Below are positions 26,461 through 35,992 of a DNA stretch of 64,000 nucleotides, one piece after another. Position 1 is the first letter of the stretch, and each line of letters opens with the position of its first letter. The notes beneath the pieces were generated by a model. It saw only the letters and a program-made list of their open reading frames with translations, was not told the DNA's origin and ran no database searches. This stretch comes from CAYNST01 sp964434105 (GTDB lineage: Bacteria; Pseudomonadota; Gammaproteobacteria; Pseudomonadales; Cellvibrionaceae). The position numbers and the translations under genes were made by a program. The stretch is taken from assembly GCA_964434105.1 (NCBI GenBank), contig CAYSTJ010000007.1, positions 1-64,000 of the forward strand, given 5' to 3'.

Positions 26461-27882
26461 TCAGCCGAGCTCGTTCAGATGAATAAAATGTCCCGCTATC
26501 CCCGCGCCCGCTGCCATGGCCGGGCTCACCAGATGGGTACGCCCGCCGTACCCCTGTCGTCCTTCGAAGTTGCGGTTGGACGTCGACGCACAACGCTCCC
26601 CGGATTCCAGACGATCCGCATTCATGGCCAGGCACATGGAGCAACCCGGCTCGCGCCATTCGAACCCCGCAGCGAGAAAGATCTCATGCAGCCCCTCAGC
26701 TTCGGCCTGCGCCTTGACTACGCCGGAGCCGGGCACGACCATGGCAACCGATACTGAGGCCGCTTTTTTGCGTCCGCGGACCACAGCCGCAGCCTCCCGC
26801 AGGTCTTCGATGCGTGAGTTGGTGCAGGAACCGATAAACACCTTATCGATATGAATATCGCGCACAGCCTGTCCTGCCCGTAACCCCATGTAGTCCAGCG
26901 CGCGCTCAATACCCATACGCTTTACCGGGTCTGCCGCCTGTGCCGGGTCCGGCACGGTGCCGGACACGGGCAATACCATTTCGGGCGATGTGCCCCAGGT
27001 GACCTGCGGATCAATTCGGCTGCCGTCAATAGTGACCACCTCGTCAAAATGGGCATCCGCATCACTGACAAACTGCCGCCAGTAGTTCTCGGCCTCCTGC
27101 AACTGGTCGCCGGTCGGCGCAAAAGGCCGGCCTCTCACGTAATCCAGTGTCACATCGTCCACCGCCACCATTCCGGCCCGGGCACCGGCTTCAATCGCCA
27201 TGTTACACATGGTCAGGCGCCCTTCCATTGACATGGCCCGCACCACTTCTCCACCGAACTCCATCGCGTAGCCCGTGCCACCCGCGGTGCCGATTGTGCC
27301 AATCACGGCAAGCACCACATCTTTGGCCGTGACGCCCGGCTGCAGAGTGCCGTCGATGCGAATCAACATGTTTTTCATTTTTTTGGCCACCAGGCACTGG
27401 GTCGCCAGCACGTGCTCCACCTCACTGGTGCCAATTCCGAACGCCAGCGCACCCAACGCGCCGTTGGTGGACGTGTGCGAATCGCCACAAACAATCGTCA
27501 TCCCCGGCAGGCAGGCGCCGGACTCTGGCCCGACCACATGCACGATTCCCTGCCGCTGGTCATTGATCTTGAACTCCAGGATACCCAGCTCATCACAGTT
27601 GTCGTCCAGTGTCTTTACCTGGATACGGGACACCGGGTCTGCGATGCCGTTTACACCTGCGGCACGCTCCCGCGCCGTCGTGGGCACATTATGATCCGGG
27701 GTCGCCAGCACGCTATTGGTGCGCCATAATTTTCTGCCCGCCAGTCGCAACCCCTCAAAGGCCTGCGGCGACGTTACTTCATGCACTATGTGACGATCAA
27801 TGTAGAGCAATGACGAGCCGTCATCACGATCCTTTACTACATGTTCATCCCACAGTTTGTCGTACAGTGTTTTCCCGGTCAC
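26461..27882 (-). CDS. leuC: 3-isopropylmalate dehydratase large subunit LeuC
   Basis: LeuC is an aconitase-family subunit binding a 4Fe-4S cluster. I choose GTG at 27882 as the start: a full AGGAGG lies 6 bases upstream and the product then begins MTGKTLYDKLWDEH, the family N-terminus, giving 473 residues. The longer reading from 27918 adds twelve unrelated residues. Cluster cysteines are visible in FIGSCTNSRIEDL and GCSMCLAMN. It is the first gene of the leu operon and is divergent from a LysR gene, a likely regulator. Confidence 0.97.
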   Translation of the reverse strand: MTGKTLYDKLWDEHVVKDRDDGSSLLYIDRHIVHEVTSPQAFEGLRLAGRKLWRTNSVLATPDHNVPTTARERAAGVNGIADPVSRIQVKTLDDNCDELGILEFKINDQRQGIVHVVGPESGACLPGMTIVCGDSHTSTNGALGALAFGIGTSEVEHVLATQCLVAKKMKNMLIRIDGTLQPGVTAKDVVLAVIGTIGTAGGTGYAMEFGGEVVRAMSMEGRLTMCNMAIEAGARAGMVAVDDVTLDYVRGRPFAPTGDQLQEAENYWRQFVSDADAHFDEVVTIDGSRIDPQVTWGTSPEMVLPVSGTVPDPAQAADPVKRMGIERALDYMGLRAGQAVRDIHIDKVFIGSCTNSRIEDLREAAAVVRGRKKAASVSVAMVVPGSGVVKAQAEAEGLHEIFLAAGFEWREPGCSMCLAMNADRLESGERCASTSNRNFEGRQGYGGRTHLVSPAMAAGAGIAGHFIHLNELG

Positions 27883-28015
27883 AATCAGCCTCCTGATAAA
27901 TCGAATTGCCACCGACAATTTGTCGGGGACAGTAGCGTCATAATAGCGGCCCTGCTAGCATAACTCTAATTCATTCTTTTTATAGCGCCCATTCCACCTG
28001 GGAATACCAGAGCCT

Positions 28016-28909
28016 ATGGATACCGAACAGCTCAAAGCCTTTCTCGTCGTCGCTCAGACATCATCGTTTTCGGCGGCGGCGGAGCGCCTGCATCTTACCC
28101 AGCCTGCCATCAGCAAACGTATTGCGGCACTGGAGAGTGAATTGAATACACCCCTGTTCGACCGGGTGGGGCGTCGGGTGCAACTGACAAGTGCCGGTCA
28201 CCTCCTCCAGCCCCGTGCAGAATCCGTTCTGGCCGATCTCGCAGCGGCTCGCCAATCCATTACCGACCTCGCCGGGCAGGTACGCGGCGAATTGCGTCTG
28301 GCGACAAGCCACCATATCGGGCTGCATAAGCTACCGCCCATTTTGCGGCAGTTTTCCCGCGAGCATTCACCGGTAAACCTGCAGATAGCCTTTCTGGATT
28401 CAGAAGTGGCGCATACCCGGGTACTGGAAGGATCATGCGAACTCGCAGTCGTTACCCTGGCGCTGCAACCGCAAAACTTCCTTATCAGCGAACCGCTCTG
28501 GAACGACCCGCTGGTGTTTGTTACGCAACGCACCGACAAAGTGCTGCCACCTGTTGATCTGGAAGAACTGAGTCACACACCTGCGATTTTGCCGGACCTG
28601 GGAACCTATACCGGTCGTCTGGTGAAATCACTGTTCGATCAGCGCCAACTGCCCCTGTCACTGAACATGACCACAAATTACCTGGAAACCATCAAAATGC
28701 TGGTTTCTGTCGGACTGGGCTGGAGTGTGCTGCCGCAATCCATGCTGGATGATCACATTATGCCGCTGCCGGTAAAGAACGCCGAAATATCCCGAACCCT
28801 GGGGATGGTTTATCACCGACGCCGGCATCTGAGTAACGCCGCAACCGCCTTTATGACCATGCTGCGAACCTATCCCGGCCGCGATGCCACCGGTCGGTAT
28901 GATTCATAA
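28016..28909 (+). CDS. LysR family transcriptional regulator
   Basis: The 297-residue protein has an N-terminal winged helix-turn-helix (MDTEQLKAFLVVAQTSSFSA, then AAERLHLTQPAISKRIAALE) and a C-terminal periplasmic-binding-like effector domain. It is divergent from leuC with 133 bases between the two start codons, the usual arrangement for a LysR protein acting on its neighbour. A LysR gene also lies upstream of leuC in Pseudomonas. The effector is not known; an isopropylmalate-type leucine intermediate is only a guess from context. Confidence 0.93.
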   Translation: MDTEQLKAFLVVAQTSSFSAAAERLHLTQPAISKRIAALESELNTPLFDRVGRRVQLTSAGHLLQPRAESVLADLAAARQSITDLAGQVRGELRLATSHHIGLHKLPPILRQFSREHSPVNLQIAFLDSEVAHTRVLEGSCELAVVTLALQPQNFLISEPLWNDPLVFVTQRTDKVLPPVDLEELSHTPAILPDLGTYTGRLVKSLFDQRQLPLSLNMTTNYLETIKMLVSVGLGWSVLPQSMLDDHIMPLPVKNAEISRTLGMVYHRRRHLSNAATAFMTMLRTYPGRDATGRYDS

Positions 28910-29047
28910 TGGATTCAGGACCGCAATAACATACTGCGGGCCTGTATTCTGGTCTATCATTCAAAAACCAGCATTAAACGAACGTCACACACGGCCGCGA
29001 GCACGTCGCCATGCGTCGTAACTTCCACTAACAATGTACTGTATTGT

Positions 29048-29800
29048 ATGAATAAATTAATAATAGCTGGCCTGTCTTTAACCATGATATCAACTGCCCA
29101 GGCGGACACGCTGCTCGGCATTTATGGCGGTATTGGGCGCTGGCAGCCCAGCCTGGAAGGGGACGTGGGCGATCAACGTTCAGTGATAACGTCGGTTGAC
29201 AACCTTGGTTTCGACCGGGAATCCAGCAATTTCGTCTGGGTGGCGCTGGAACACTTTTTACCCGTGATACCCAATATCCGCCTGGAGTACGCCAGCATTG
29301 ACGGCAGAGCCGAATCGACCAACCAGCAGGTGTTTCGCCTCGGTGGCAGAGAGTTCATCGCGAACGTCCCGATGCGTACCGAGCTTGATCTGGCCTACTA
29401 TGATGCGACACTGTATTACGAACTGCTGGATAATTGGGTCAGTCTGGATGTCGGCTTGACAGCCCGTAAATTTGATGGGTCTGTACAGGTGGAAACTGAC
29501 CTTGGGCGAGCCATCGGCAATCTGGACGATACGATTCCGATGGGGTATTTATACGGTGGCCTGCAATTCCCGGGCACCAGCGCTTTCGTCCATGCCCGGC
29601 TCAAGGCCGTCAGTTTCGATGGTGACCGGATGCTCGATTACAGTCTGTCGGCCGGTTATGCATTCGATTTGATACCCCTGCTCGATCTTGGCGTGAATAT
29701 CGGGTACCGGTCATTGTCGATGGACTCGAAGCAGTTTGGAAACATGTATGTCGACATTGATGCAGACGGGGTCTTTGCCGAAGTCTATCTCCATTTCTGA
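29048..29800 (+). CDS. Outer-membrane beta-barrel protein (TIGR04219-like)
   Basis: The 250-residue product has a signal peptide (cleavage after AQA at about residue 19) and begins DTLLGIYGGIGRWQPSLEG. Alternating hydrophobic strands run to a terminal phenylalanine (VYLHF), the outer-membrane assembly signal. The N-terminal pattern fits the small TIGR04219 family of outer-membrane proteins, whose role is unknown. It is a single gene with no obvious partner. The following gene converges on it, separated by a fragment of repeat family 2. Confidence 0.8.
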   Translation: MNKLIIAGLSLTMISTAQADTLLGIYGGIGRWQPSLEGDVGDQRSVITSVDNLGFDRESSNFVWVALEHFLPVIPNIRLEYASIDGRAESTNQQVFRLGGREFIANVPMRTELDLAYYDATLYYELLDNWVSLDVGLTARKFDGSVQVETDLGRAIGNLDDTIPMGYLYGGLQFPGTSAFVHARLKAVSFDGDRMLDYSLSAGYAFDLIPLLDLGVNIGYRSLSMDSKQFGNMYVDIDADGVFAEVYLHF

Positions 29801-29803
29801 GCA

Positions 29804-29824
29804 GGGCGTGAGCTGAATGGTTAC
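29804..29824 (+). repeat. Fragment of repeat family 2
   Basis: GGGCGTGAGCTGAATGGTTAC matches the outer end of the family-2 element at 24663-24683 with one difference. Only this end is present. It fills the gap between the barrel gene and the convergent unknown gene. Confidence 0.6.
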
Positions 29825-29825
29825 G

Positions 29826-30818
29826 CTAGCGTTTGATCGCGGCCCGCTGTACATCATCGGCAGCATTCAGGCTATCTTCTTCGGCGTCCGCCAATGCCTT
29901 TTCAGGGAGAGTCAGCAAGGCATTGGCCGCACTGCGGTTCGCCAGCAGCGCCTGCTCGGCATCCTGGTTCTGGAGCCAAAAATAAGTGGCCTTGTGCCAG
30001 CGAGCAGCTGACTGCTCCCGGTAGAAGTCGACAAACCGCTGATTATTACCGGTTTTCTCTTCCTGCACCGCGAGTCGCTCCGACACGCTGGCCGCTTTCT
30101 GCCAGGTCAACGCCGCATCGCGGAACTCCCCGGACCACGACTGCATATAGCCCACCTGTTCATACAGCGTCGCCGTCGTCCGCTGCAACTGGCTGTGCAA
30201 CTGCTTTTCGATATCGGAACCACCCGACTGGGCGGGCGGCGCGTCATCAGGTGTCCCGTTCGATGCCGGTCCGGCGATCCGTTCCGCCAGGTCGAACGAT
30301 TTCTGGACATAGGATTTGAACAGCTTCCGAAGCGCGTCTTCATCGCGTCCGGGCGACACCTGATCATAGTAGGATTGTTGTAGCTGAAACAGCTTTTCGA
30401 CGTTACGGTCCAGGATCCGGCCCACTTTCAAGGCTTCAATCAGTGACCGCTCGGATTCACGTTCGCGCAGATTGGCGAGGTCTTCATCCAGTGACCAGTA
30501 CTGGGTACTGATAAGTGCCTTCAATACATCCGGCGTCTGCGTGGCCGCATCGGCTTCGCCCGCGCTTTGCGAGCGGGGCTTTACTGACAGCGGCGTCGGG
30601 AACGCGTTGGGTCCCTGCATGCGGCAGAAACGCTGTGGGACGCCCTGGTTTGCAACACACTCTTTGAGGATGGCGCTTTCATCCTGGTAACACAGATTCC
30701 GCCACTGTTCGGAGGCCATTGCCGCGCAATCACAGTCAACCGCCGGACAGCCTTGACCGTCGGCAAGGGCGGCATTCGCCAGCACCAGTATCGCGAGCAT
30801 TACAAGCGGTTTTATCAT
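29826..30818 (-). CDS. Secreted protein with six-cysteine N-terminal segment, unknown function
   Basis: I do not recognise this gene. From the ATG at 30818 (GCAGG 8 bases upstream) it encodes 330 residues starting with a signal peptide (MIKPLVMLAILVLANAALAD). The mature N-terminus has six cysteines within about 42 residues (positions 24, 29, 31, 43, 54, 65) and none elsewhere, suggesting a small disulfide-stabilised or metal-binding head. The remainder is helical and rich in Gln, Glu and Ala, with a TPR-like or coiled-coil look. A longer frame from 30872 would add 18 residues ahead of the signal. It is convergent with the barrel gene and downstream of an MFS gene on the same strand. Confidence 0.75.
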   Translation of the reverse strand: MIKPLVMLAILVLANAALADGQGCPAVDCDCAAMASEQWRNLCYQDESAILKECVANQGVPQRFCRMQGPNAFPTPLSVKPRSQSAGEADAATQTPDVLKALISTQYWSLDEDLANLRERESERSLIEALKVGRILDRNVEKLFQLQQSYYDQVSPGRDEDALRKLFKSYVQKSFDLAERIAGPASNGTPDDAPPAQSGGSDIEKQLHSQLQRTTATLYEQVGYMQSWSGEFRDAALTWQKAASVSERLAVQEEKTGNNQRFVDFYREQSAARWHKATYFWLQNQDAEQALLANRSAANALLTLPEKALADAEEDSLNAADDVQRAAIKR

Positions 30819-30985
30819 ATCTTTAACCTGCCTTAGATGGAACCGTGCAAAATTCCTTTTATCCAAGTCCATATGGTTATAAGTAATTCAAGTAAAAACC
30901 GGAAGCGTTTATTTCACTCTTATACGGGCAATTGTTGCCACATGCGCCACCCGCTGTCAAGCGGCGTGTGACGCGTGTGGTGTCA

Positions 30986-32146
30986 TTAGTGATAATTGGA
31001 CGACAATCTTCGATATAAAACAAGGCCGGGCGCAGCCACCAGCACACCGACCGCGACGGTAGCGCAGGCAAAACCAAAAGCGGCCTGCATTGAATTCGAC
31101 CAGATGATGCCGCATACATAGACGCCCAAAGCGCCACCCGCACCAAAACAGACCGCACTGTAAAGCCCCTGACCGAACCCCCGGTTTCGCGCAGGAAACA
31201 GCTGGCGAATCATTTCAATCGCGACCGCATGGGCGAGGGCGAACGTGAGTGCATGCAGGAGCTGGGCAAACAGCAAATACGGCAGCGATTCCGGAAACCA
31301 GCCAATCATCCACCAGCGCACGACCGCGGCCAGTAAACATGCCAGAAAACAGCGCCACAAAGACCAGCGCGCCAGGATGACCGGCATTTTCAGGAACAGT
31401 ACAATTTCCGCCACCACCCCTACCGACCAGAGCACACCAATCAAACCGGTCGAATACCCGTAGGCCTTGAGATAGAGGCTATAGAACCCGTAATAGACAC
31501 CGTGGCTGACGTGCAGGAGAAAGGCGGAGAGCAAAAAACAGGTCAGCAGGGCCAGCCTTGCGCGGGGGGCCATAGCGGCACCTGTGCGACCGGCTTCCGC
31601 CCGGTCGGGCTCTTTGATCCCGAAGGTGGCCAGCAATATGAACACCAGGAAAAGGCAGAGAAAAGGCGGCAACAGCGACAGGCTGAACACATCGAAAATG
31701 ACGCCCAGCCCCATGGATGCCAGAATGAACCCCACCGATCCCCAGACACGAATCTGACTGTATTTTTGTGTATTTTTGCCCAGGGAATCGAGTGTGATCA
31801 CTTCGAACTGAGGCAGAATTGCATTCCAGAAAAACGTAAAGAGCAGCGTAAACAGGAGGACTTTCCAGTAGTCGATGACGACCAGCAGGCCCGTCACCCC
31901 GACCACCGCGCCGGCGGCACCCAGCCGCATAACCAAAACGTAGCGACCCAGCCGATCGGCCCACCAGCCCCAGATATTGGGCCCGACAATCTTGGTGAGC
32001 ATGGGTACCGCCAGGACGATCCCGATTTCATAGGACGTAAAACCGAGGAAATCGAGATAGAGGCCCCAGTAGGGAGAAATAATCCCGACTACCGCAAAAT
32101 AGACGAGATAAAGGCCTGACAGGCGCCAGTAAGGGACGCCCTGCAC
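30986..32146 (-). CDS. MFS transporter (HcaT/phenylpropionate permease-like)
   Basis: This is a 386-residue major facilitator with about 12 membrane helices, opening MQGVPYWRLSGLYLVYFAVV, and with the loop GWWADRLGR between helices 2 and 3. It resembles the MFS_1-like/HcaT group. The same kind of transporter lies beside aroC in Pseudomonas, and here it begins 3 bases after the aroC stop from a GTG codon, so the two are coexpressed. The substrate is unknown; a link to aromatic metabolites is only suggested by the neighbour. Confidence 0.88.
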   Translation of the reverse strand: MQGVPYWRLSGLYLVYFAVVGIISPYWGLYLDFLGFTSYEIGIVLAVPMLTKIVGPNIWGWWADRLGRYVLVMRLGAAGAVVGVTGLLVVIDYWKVLLFTLLFTFFWNAILPQFEVITLDSLGKNTQKYSQIRVWGSVGFILASMGLGVIFDVFSLSLLPPFLCLFLVFILLATFGIKEPDRAEAGRTGAAMAPRARLALLTCFLLSAFLLHVSHGVYYGFYSLYLKAYGYSTGLIGVLWSVGVVAEIVLFLKMPVILARWSLWRCFLACLLAAVVRWWMIGWFPESLPYLLFAQLLHALTFALAHAVAIEMIRQLFPARNRGFGQGLYSAVCFGAGGALGVYVCGIIWSNSMQAAFGFACATVAVGVLVAAPGLVLYRRLSSNYH

Positions 32147-32149
32147 GCG

Positions 32150-33253
32150 TCAGCTTCGTGGACTTGCCGGAATGACCGGTGTCGCCAGTGCAACGTCGCT
32201 GTTCTGACCCCGGTGCCGCAGGGCGTGATCAAGCAACACAATCGCCATCATGGCTTCCGCAATCGGTGTCGCGCGTATGCCGACGCAGGGATCATGGCGA
32301 CCCGTCGTCACAACATCCACGGCGCTTCCCTGTACATCCACGCTGCGCCCCGCGATACGGATGCTGGACGTCGGTTTCAGCGCGATATGTGCAATCACAT
32401 CCTGCCCGCTGGAGATCCCGCCCAATATGCCGCCGGCATTATTCGACAGGAAGCCCTCAGGTGTTATCTCGTCCCGATGTTCGGAGCCCTTTTGCACCAC
32501 CGCGTCAAACCCGGCCCCGAATTCAACGCCTTTTACCGCGTTGATACTCATTAATGCATGCGCCAGATCGGCATCGAGCCGGTCGAAAACGGGCTCGCCC
32601 AGCCCCGGAATCATGTTGCGCGCCACCACTGTGATTTTGGCACCAACCGAATCGCCCTCCTTCTGTAAAGCCTGCATATAGGCTTCCATCGCCGGCACCT
32701 TACTGGCATCCGGACAGAAGAAAGGATTGCGCGCAACCTCACTCCAGTCAACGGATTCTATCGCGATCGGCCCCAGTTGCGACAGATAACCCCCGACTTC
32801 GATACCCCAGATACTGCCTAAAACCTTGCGCGCCACAGCACCGGCGGCGACCCGCATGGCGGTCTCCCGGGCCGATGATCGGCCGCCCCCGCGGTAATCG
32901 CGTATACCGTACTTCTGCATATAAGTATAATCAGCATGGGCCGGACGAAACTGATTCATGATTTTGGAATAGTCCCTGGATCGCTGGTCAGTGTTTTCAA
33001 TCAGCATTCCAATGGGGGTACCCGTCGTCCGCCCTTCGAATACGCCGGAAAGGATCCTGACCCGATCGGCTTCCCGACGCTGGGTTGTGTAGCGTGACTG
33101 TCCGGGCCGGCGTCGATCCAGATCCATCTGTATCCAGTTTTCGTCAAGCTCAATGCCCGGCGGGCAGCCGTCGACTATGCACCCCAGCGCCTCGCCGTGG
33201 CTTTCTCCAAAGGTCGTTACTGTAAACAGTTTTCCGAAGCTATTTCCTGACAT
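32150..33253 (-). CDS. aroC: Chorismate synthase AroC
   Basis: AroC makes chorismate from EPSP using reduced FMN, the last shared step to aromatic amino acids and folate. The 367 residues start MSGNSFGKLFTVTTFGESHG and include RPGQSRYTTQRREAD and YRGGGRSSARETA, the chorismate-synthase signatures. It follows prmB by 50 bases and precedes the MFS gene. Length is normal (E. coli 361). Confidence 0.97.
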   Translation of the reverse strand: MSGNSFGKLFTVTTFGESHGEALGCIVDGCPPGIELDENWIQMDLDRRRPGQSRYTTQRREADRVRILSGVFEGRTTGTPIGMLIENTDQRSRDYSKIMNQFRPAHADYTYMQKYGIRDYRGGGRSSARETAMRVAAGAVARKVLGSIWGIEVGGYLSQLGPIAIESVDWSEVARNPFFCPDASKVPAMEAYMQALQKEGDSVGAKITVVARNMIPGLGEPVFDRLDADLAHALMSINAVKGVEFGAGFDAVVQKGSEHRDEITPEGFLSNNAGGILGGISSGQDVIAHIALKPTSSIRIAGRSVDVQGSAVDVVTTGRHDPCVGIRATPIAEAMMAIVLLDHALRHRGQNSDVALATPVIPASPRS

Positions 33254-33303
33254 AATAAACCTGTTAAATCAATCGCCCGGTGAGTCGGGACGGGTCACGC
33301 ATA

Positions 33304-34230
33304 TTATACACGTTCAGCCTCAGCGACCAGGTATTCCAGCAGCTGCTCACGTGATAGCAAAAACACACCATCGCCGCCGTTCTGCAGCTCAACCCACGTA
33401 AAGGGCAGAGACGGAAACGCCTGCTCAAGTGCCACTGCGCTATTGCCCACTTCCACGACCAGTATGCCGCCCGGATTCAGGTGCTTTGCCGCCTCACGCA
33501 GCAACCTGCGGGTAAAATCCAGTCCATCCGCTCCGGATTCCAGGGCCAGACGCGGCTCCGCGAGAAACTCCTGGGGCAACGCGGCCATATCGCAAGCGTC
33601 TACATAAGGTGGGTTTGATATGATCAGATCATACCGCCCCGGCAGCTGTTCGAACAGATCCGAACGCACCGCGCACACACGGTCTTCACATTTGTGCCTG
33701 GCAATATTGCGTTCAGCCACTGCCAGCGCAGGCCCGGATATATCACTCAGATCCACCCGCGCATCCGGAAACGCATACGCAGCAGCAATCCCGATACAGC
33801 CGCAGCCCGTACAGAGATCGAGAATGGATTCCGGCTCGATGGTCAGCCAGGGCGAAAAGCCCGCCTGAATCAGCTCGCCAATGGGTGAACGTGGCACCAG
33901 CACCGACGCGTCGACAGCAAAAGGCAGACCACAGAACCACGCCTGCCCGGTTACGTAAGGTAACGGTATACGTTCATCAATCCGGCGACGTTTTCCGTCC
34001 AGCACTGCCTGCTTTTCTGCACGGGTCAAACGTGCGCCAATAATATGGTCGAACCGCTGCCAGGGTACGCTGGTTGCCCACAGCACCAACTGGATGGCTT
34101 CATCCCAGCTGTTATCCGTGCCATGACCGTAGAACAGACCGGCGCGTTCGAATTCACTTGCTGTCCATCGTACCCAGTCCAGCACGGTCAGCAGTTCGTC
34201 ATACAGGGTTGCATCATCGGCCATCTTCAT
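33304..34230 (-). CDS. prmB: 50S ribosomal protein L3 glutamine methyltransferase PrmB
   Basis: PrmB methylates a glutamine of ribosomal protein L3. The 308-residue protein has the S-adenosylmethionine motif ILDLCTGCGCIGIA at about 136-149 and the NPPY active-site motif at 206-209. The N-terminal helical domain and the position beside aroC distinguish PrmB from the release-factor methylase PrmC. It is divergent from folE with 167 bases between. Confidence 0.94.
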   Translation of the reverse strand: MKMADDATLYDELLTVLDWVRWTASEFERAGLFYGHGTDNSWDEAIQLVLWATSVPWQRFDHIIGARLTRAEKQAVLDGKRRRIDERIPLPYVTGQAWFCGLPFAVDASVLVPRSPIGELIQAGFSPWLTIEPESILDLCTGCGCIGIAAAYAFPDARVDLSDISGPALAVAERNIARHKCEDRVCAVRSDLFEQLPGRYDLIISNPPYVDACDMAALPQEFLAEPRLALESGADGLDFTRRLLREAAKHLNPGGILVVEVGNSAVALEQAFPSLPFTWVELQNGGDGVFLLSREQLLEYLVAEAERV

Positions 34231-34397
34231 AACCTCAAAAAAATGGACGGCAGTTTACCTGTAAACCTGGGTAGCGTGCACCTGGAAACCATTTTCGGCG
34301 CAAAGCCGGGCCGCCTGTAAAGTTCCGCTTTATAAAAACAGACTAATCGCTTAGGGTAAGCGCTTTTGGCAGTAACCCGTAAAAAAGCGACCCATTT

Positions 34398-34940
34398 ATG
34401 AAAGAGCAATTCGAACAGATTATCAAAGAAATCGGCGAAGACCTGCAGCGCCCCGGGCTGGTCGATACGCCCAAGCGGGCAGCGGCAGCCATTAAATTCC
34501 TGACCGGCGGATACCGTCAGACCCTGGACCAGATCGTCAATGGGGCCCTGTTTCCCTGCGACGCCAATGACATGATCATGGTCAAGGATATCGAGCTGTA
34601 CTCCATGTGCGAGCATCATATGTTGCCTTTTATTGGCAAGGCCCATGTTGGCTATATTCCGCGGGACAAGGTGCTGGGCCTGTCCAAAGTTGCGCGCATC
34701 GTTAATATGTACGCACGACGACTTCAGATACAGGAGCAGCTGACTCACCAGATCGCCACAGCGATCGAAGGCATAACCAATGCCGCCGGCGTTGCAGTCA
34801 TCATTGAAGCCAAGCACCTTTGCATGATGATGCGCGGCGTGGAAAAGCAGAACTCACTGATGAAAACGTCAGCCATGCTCGGGGCATTTCGCAATAACGC
34901 CGCTACCCGCACCGAGTTTTTGGCCTTGCTCGCCAAATAG
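34398..34940 (+). CDS. folE: GTP cyclohydrolase I FolE
   Basis: FolE opens GTP to dihydroneopterin triphosphate, the first step to folate. The 180 residues carry the zinc ligands C71 and H74 (YSMCEHHMLPF) and C142 (KHLCMMMRG), plus GLSKVARIVNMYARRLQ. Length is slightly shorter than in E. coli (222), as in many bacterial homologues. No strong ribosome site precedes the ATG. It stands alone on the plus strand. Confidence 0.96.
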   Translation: MKEQFEQIIKEIGEDLQRPGLVDTPKRAAAAIKFLTGGYRQTLDQIVNGALFPCDANDMIMVKDIELYSMCEHHMLPFIGKAHVGYIPRDKVLGLSKVARIVNMYARRLQIQEQLTHQIATAIEGITNAAGVAVIIEAKHLCMMMRGVEKQNSLMKTSAMLGAFRNNAATRTEFLALLAK

Positions 34941-34973
34941 CAGCAACCGAAGTACCCAACCGGCCCGCAACGG

Positions 34974-35888
34974 CTACTCCGTGCGCTGCGGGCCGGGAAC
35001 CAGCACCACCCTCGGCACCCCCGGCGCACTTTCAGGTGCCAGACTGCCAACACCGTGCACTGTAAGACGACTCACGTCTGCCTCGGCCGCGCGCAACTGC
35101 TGCATGACAAATGTGGCATACATGAGTGATCGCTCCTGCTCGCCTTCCAGATTGTCACGACCGTAGTCATGGCCTACCAGTCGCCAGCGCGCATCACTGT
35201 GCTCGAGAAATGCTTTCAGTGTCTCCACACCCTCCGCCGACAGCCGGGGCGCACCGCTGGCATCAAGCTGGAAGCCGGGCACGGTGTAATAGCCAATCCG
35301 GGTCAGCCGCCGCTCTACTTCACTGACGTTGACCTGGCCGGCGGGCGCCGCGGCCAGATCAATGACATCACGCTGCAGATAAATACGGCGATTGCCGCGC
35401 TGTACCAGATACAAAACCACGTAGCCCTTGCGCTGACCGGTCATTTCCCAGACGGCGTAGTTCTGATAGTTATCGAGTCCGAACAGCTGTTTGACATTCA
35501 GAAACTCATTGGCCCAGCCGCTGCTGCTGCCACAGTCCAGGCCGTCACAGGTAAAAACCCTGCGATACCCCTGCCGCCCGACAAAATGATCGAGCAATTT
35601 ACGTTTTGCATGACTGAAGGTGACGCTGGACTGCAATTCGTAGGTTTCTCTCTTCACGATTCCATTTAAGGTTTGCTGCTTATCCGCCCGCCATTGATTA
35701 TTGACTTTTTTGATGGAGCTGGTAACCAGCCGGTAGGTTCCATCCTCCTGCCTGGCATCGAACATCAATCGAGCGCCTTCAAGAATATCCAGCTCGGTGT
35801 CGGCGCCAACGAGCGACGTTTGCAGAAACAGGGCGAATGCCAGTATAAAGCCACGCACAATCCTGCATTTTGTTCCAGAAATAATCAC
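34974..35888 (-). CDS. DUF4892 family exported protein
   Basis: The 304-residue product starts from GTG and has a signal peptide with hydrophobic core at about 12-28 (cleavage near VGAD). The N-terminal two-thirds fits DUF4892, a family of unknown function. The C-terminal part (about 195-290) resembles an OmpA-like module, with VNVSEVERRLTRIGYYTVPG and LKAFLEHSDARWRLVGHDYG, so cell-wall association is possible. It is convergent with folE. No partner is evident. Confidence 0.75.
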   Translation of the reverse strand: MIISGTKCRIVRGFILAFALFLQTSLVGADTELDILEGARLMFDARQEDGTYRLVTSSIKKVNNQWRADKQQTLNGIVKRETYELQSSVTFSHAKRKLLDHFVGRQGYRRVFTCDGLDCGSSSGWANEFLNVKQLFGLDNYQNYAVWEMTGQRKGYVVLYLVQRGNRRIYLQRDVIDLAAAPAGQVNVSEVERRLTRIGYYTVPGFQLDASGAPRLSAEGVETLKAFLEHSDARWRLVGHDYGRDNLEGEQERSLMYATFVMQQLRAAEADVSRLTVHGVGSLAPESAPGVPRVVLVPGPQRTE

Positions 35889-35992
35889 TAATCAGTTTCC
35901 CGTGGATTTCGCAAAAGGTTAAGTATCAGCAGCCGCCGTACGCGACCGGCCATTGTCGGTGTTCCGGCGCCGATTTGCCCGTGCCGGCTGCT

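Noticed and set aside
27883..28015. Leader peptide or T-box before the leu operon
   Set aside because: The gap is short, with no leucine-rich short frame followed by a terminator that I can recognise.
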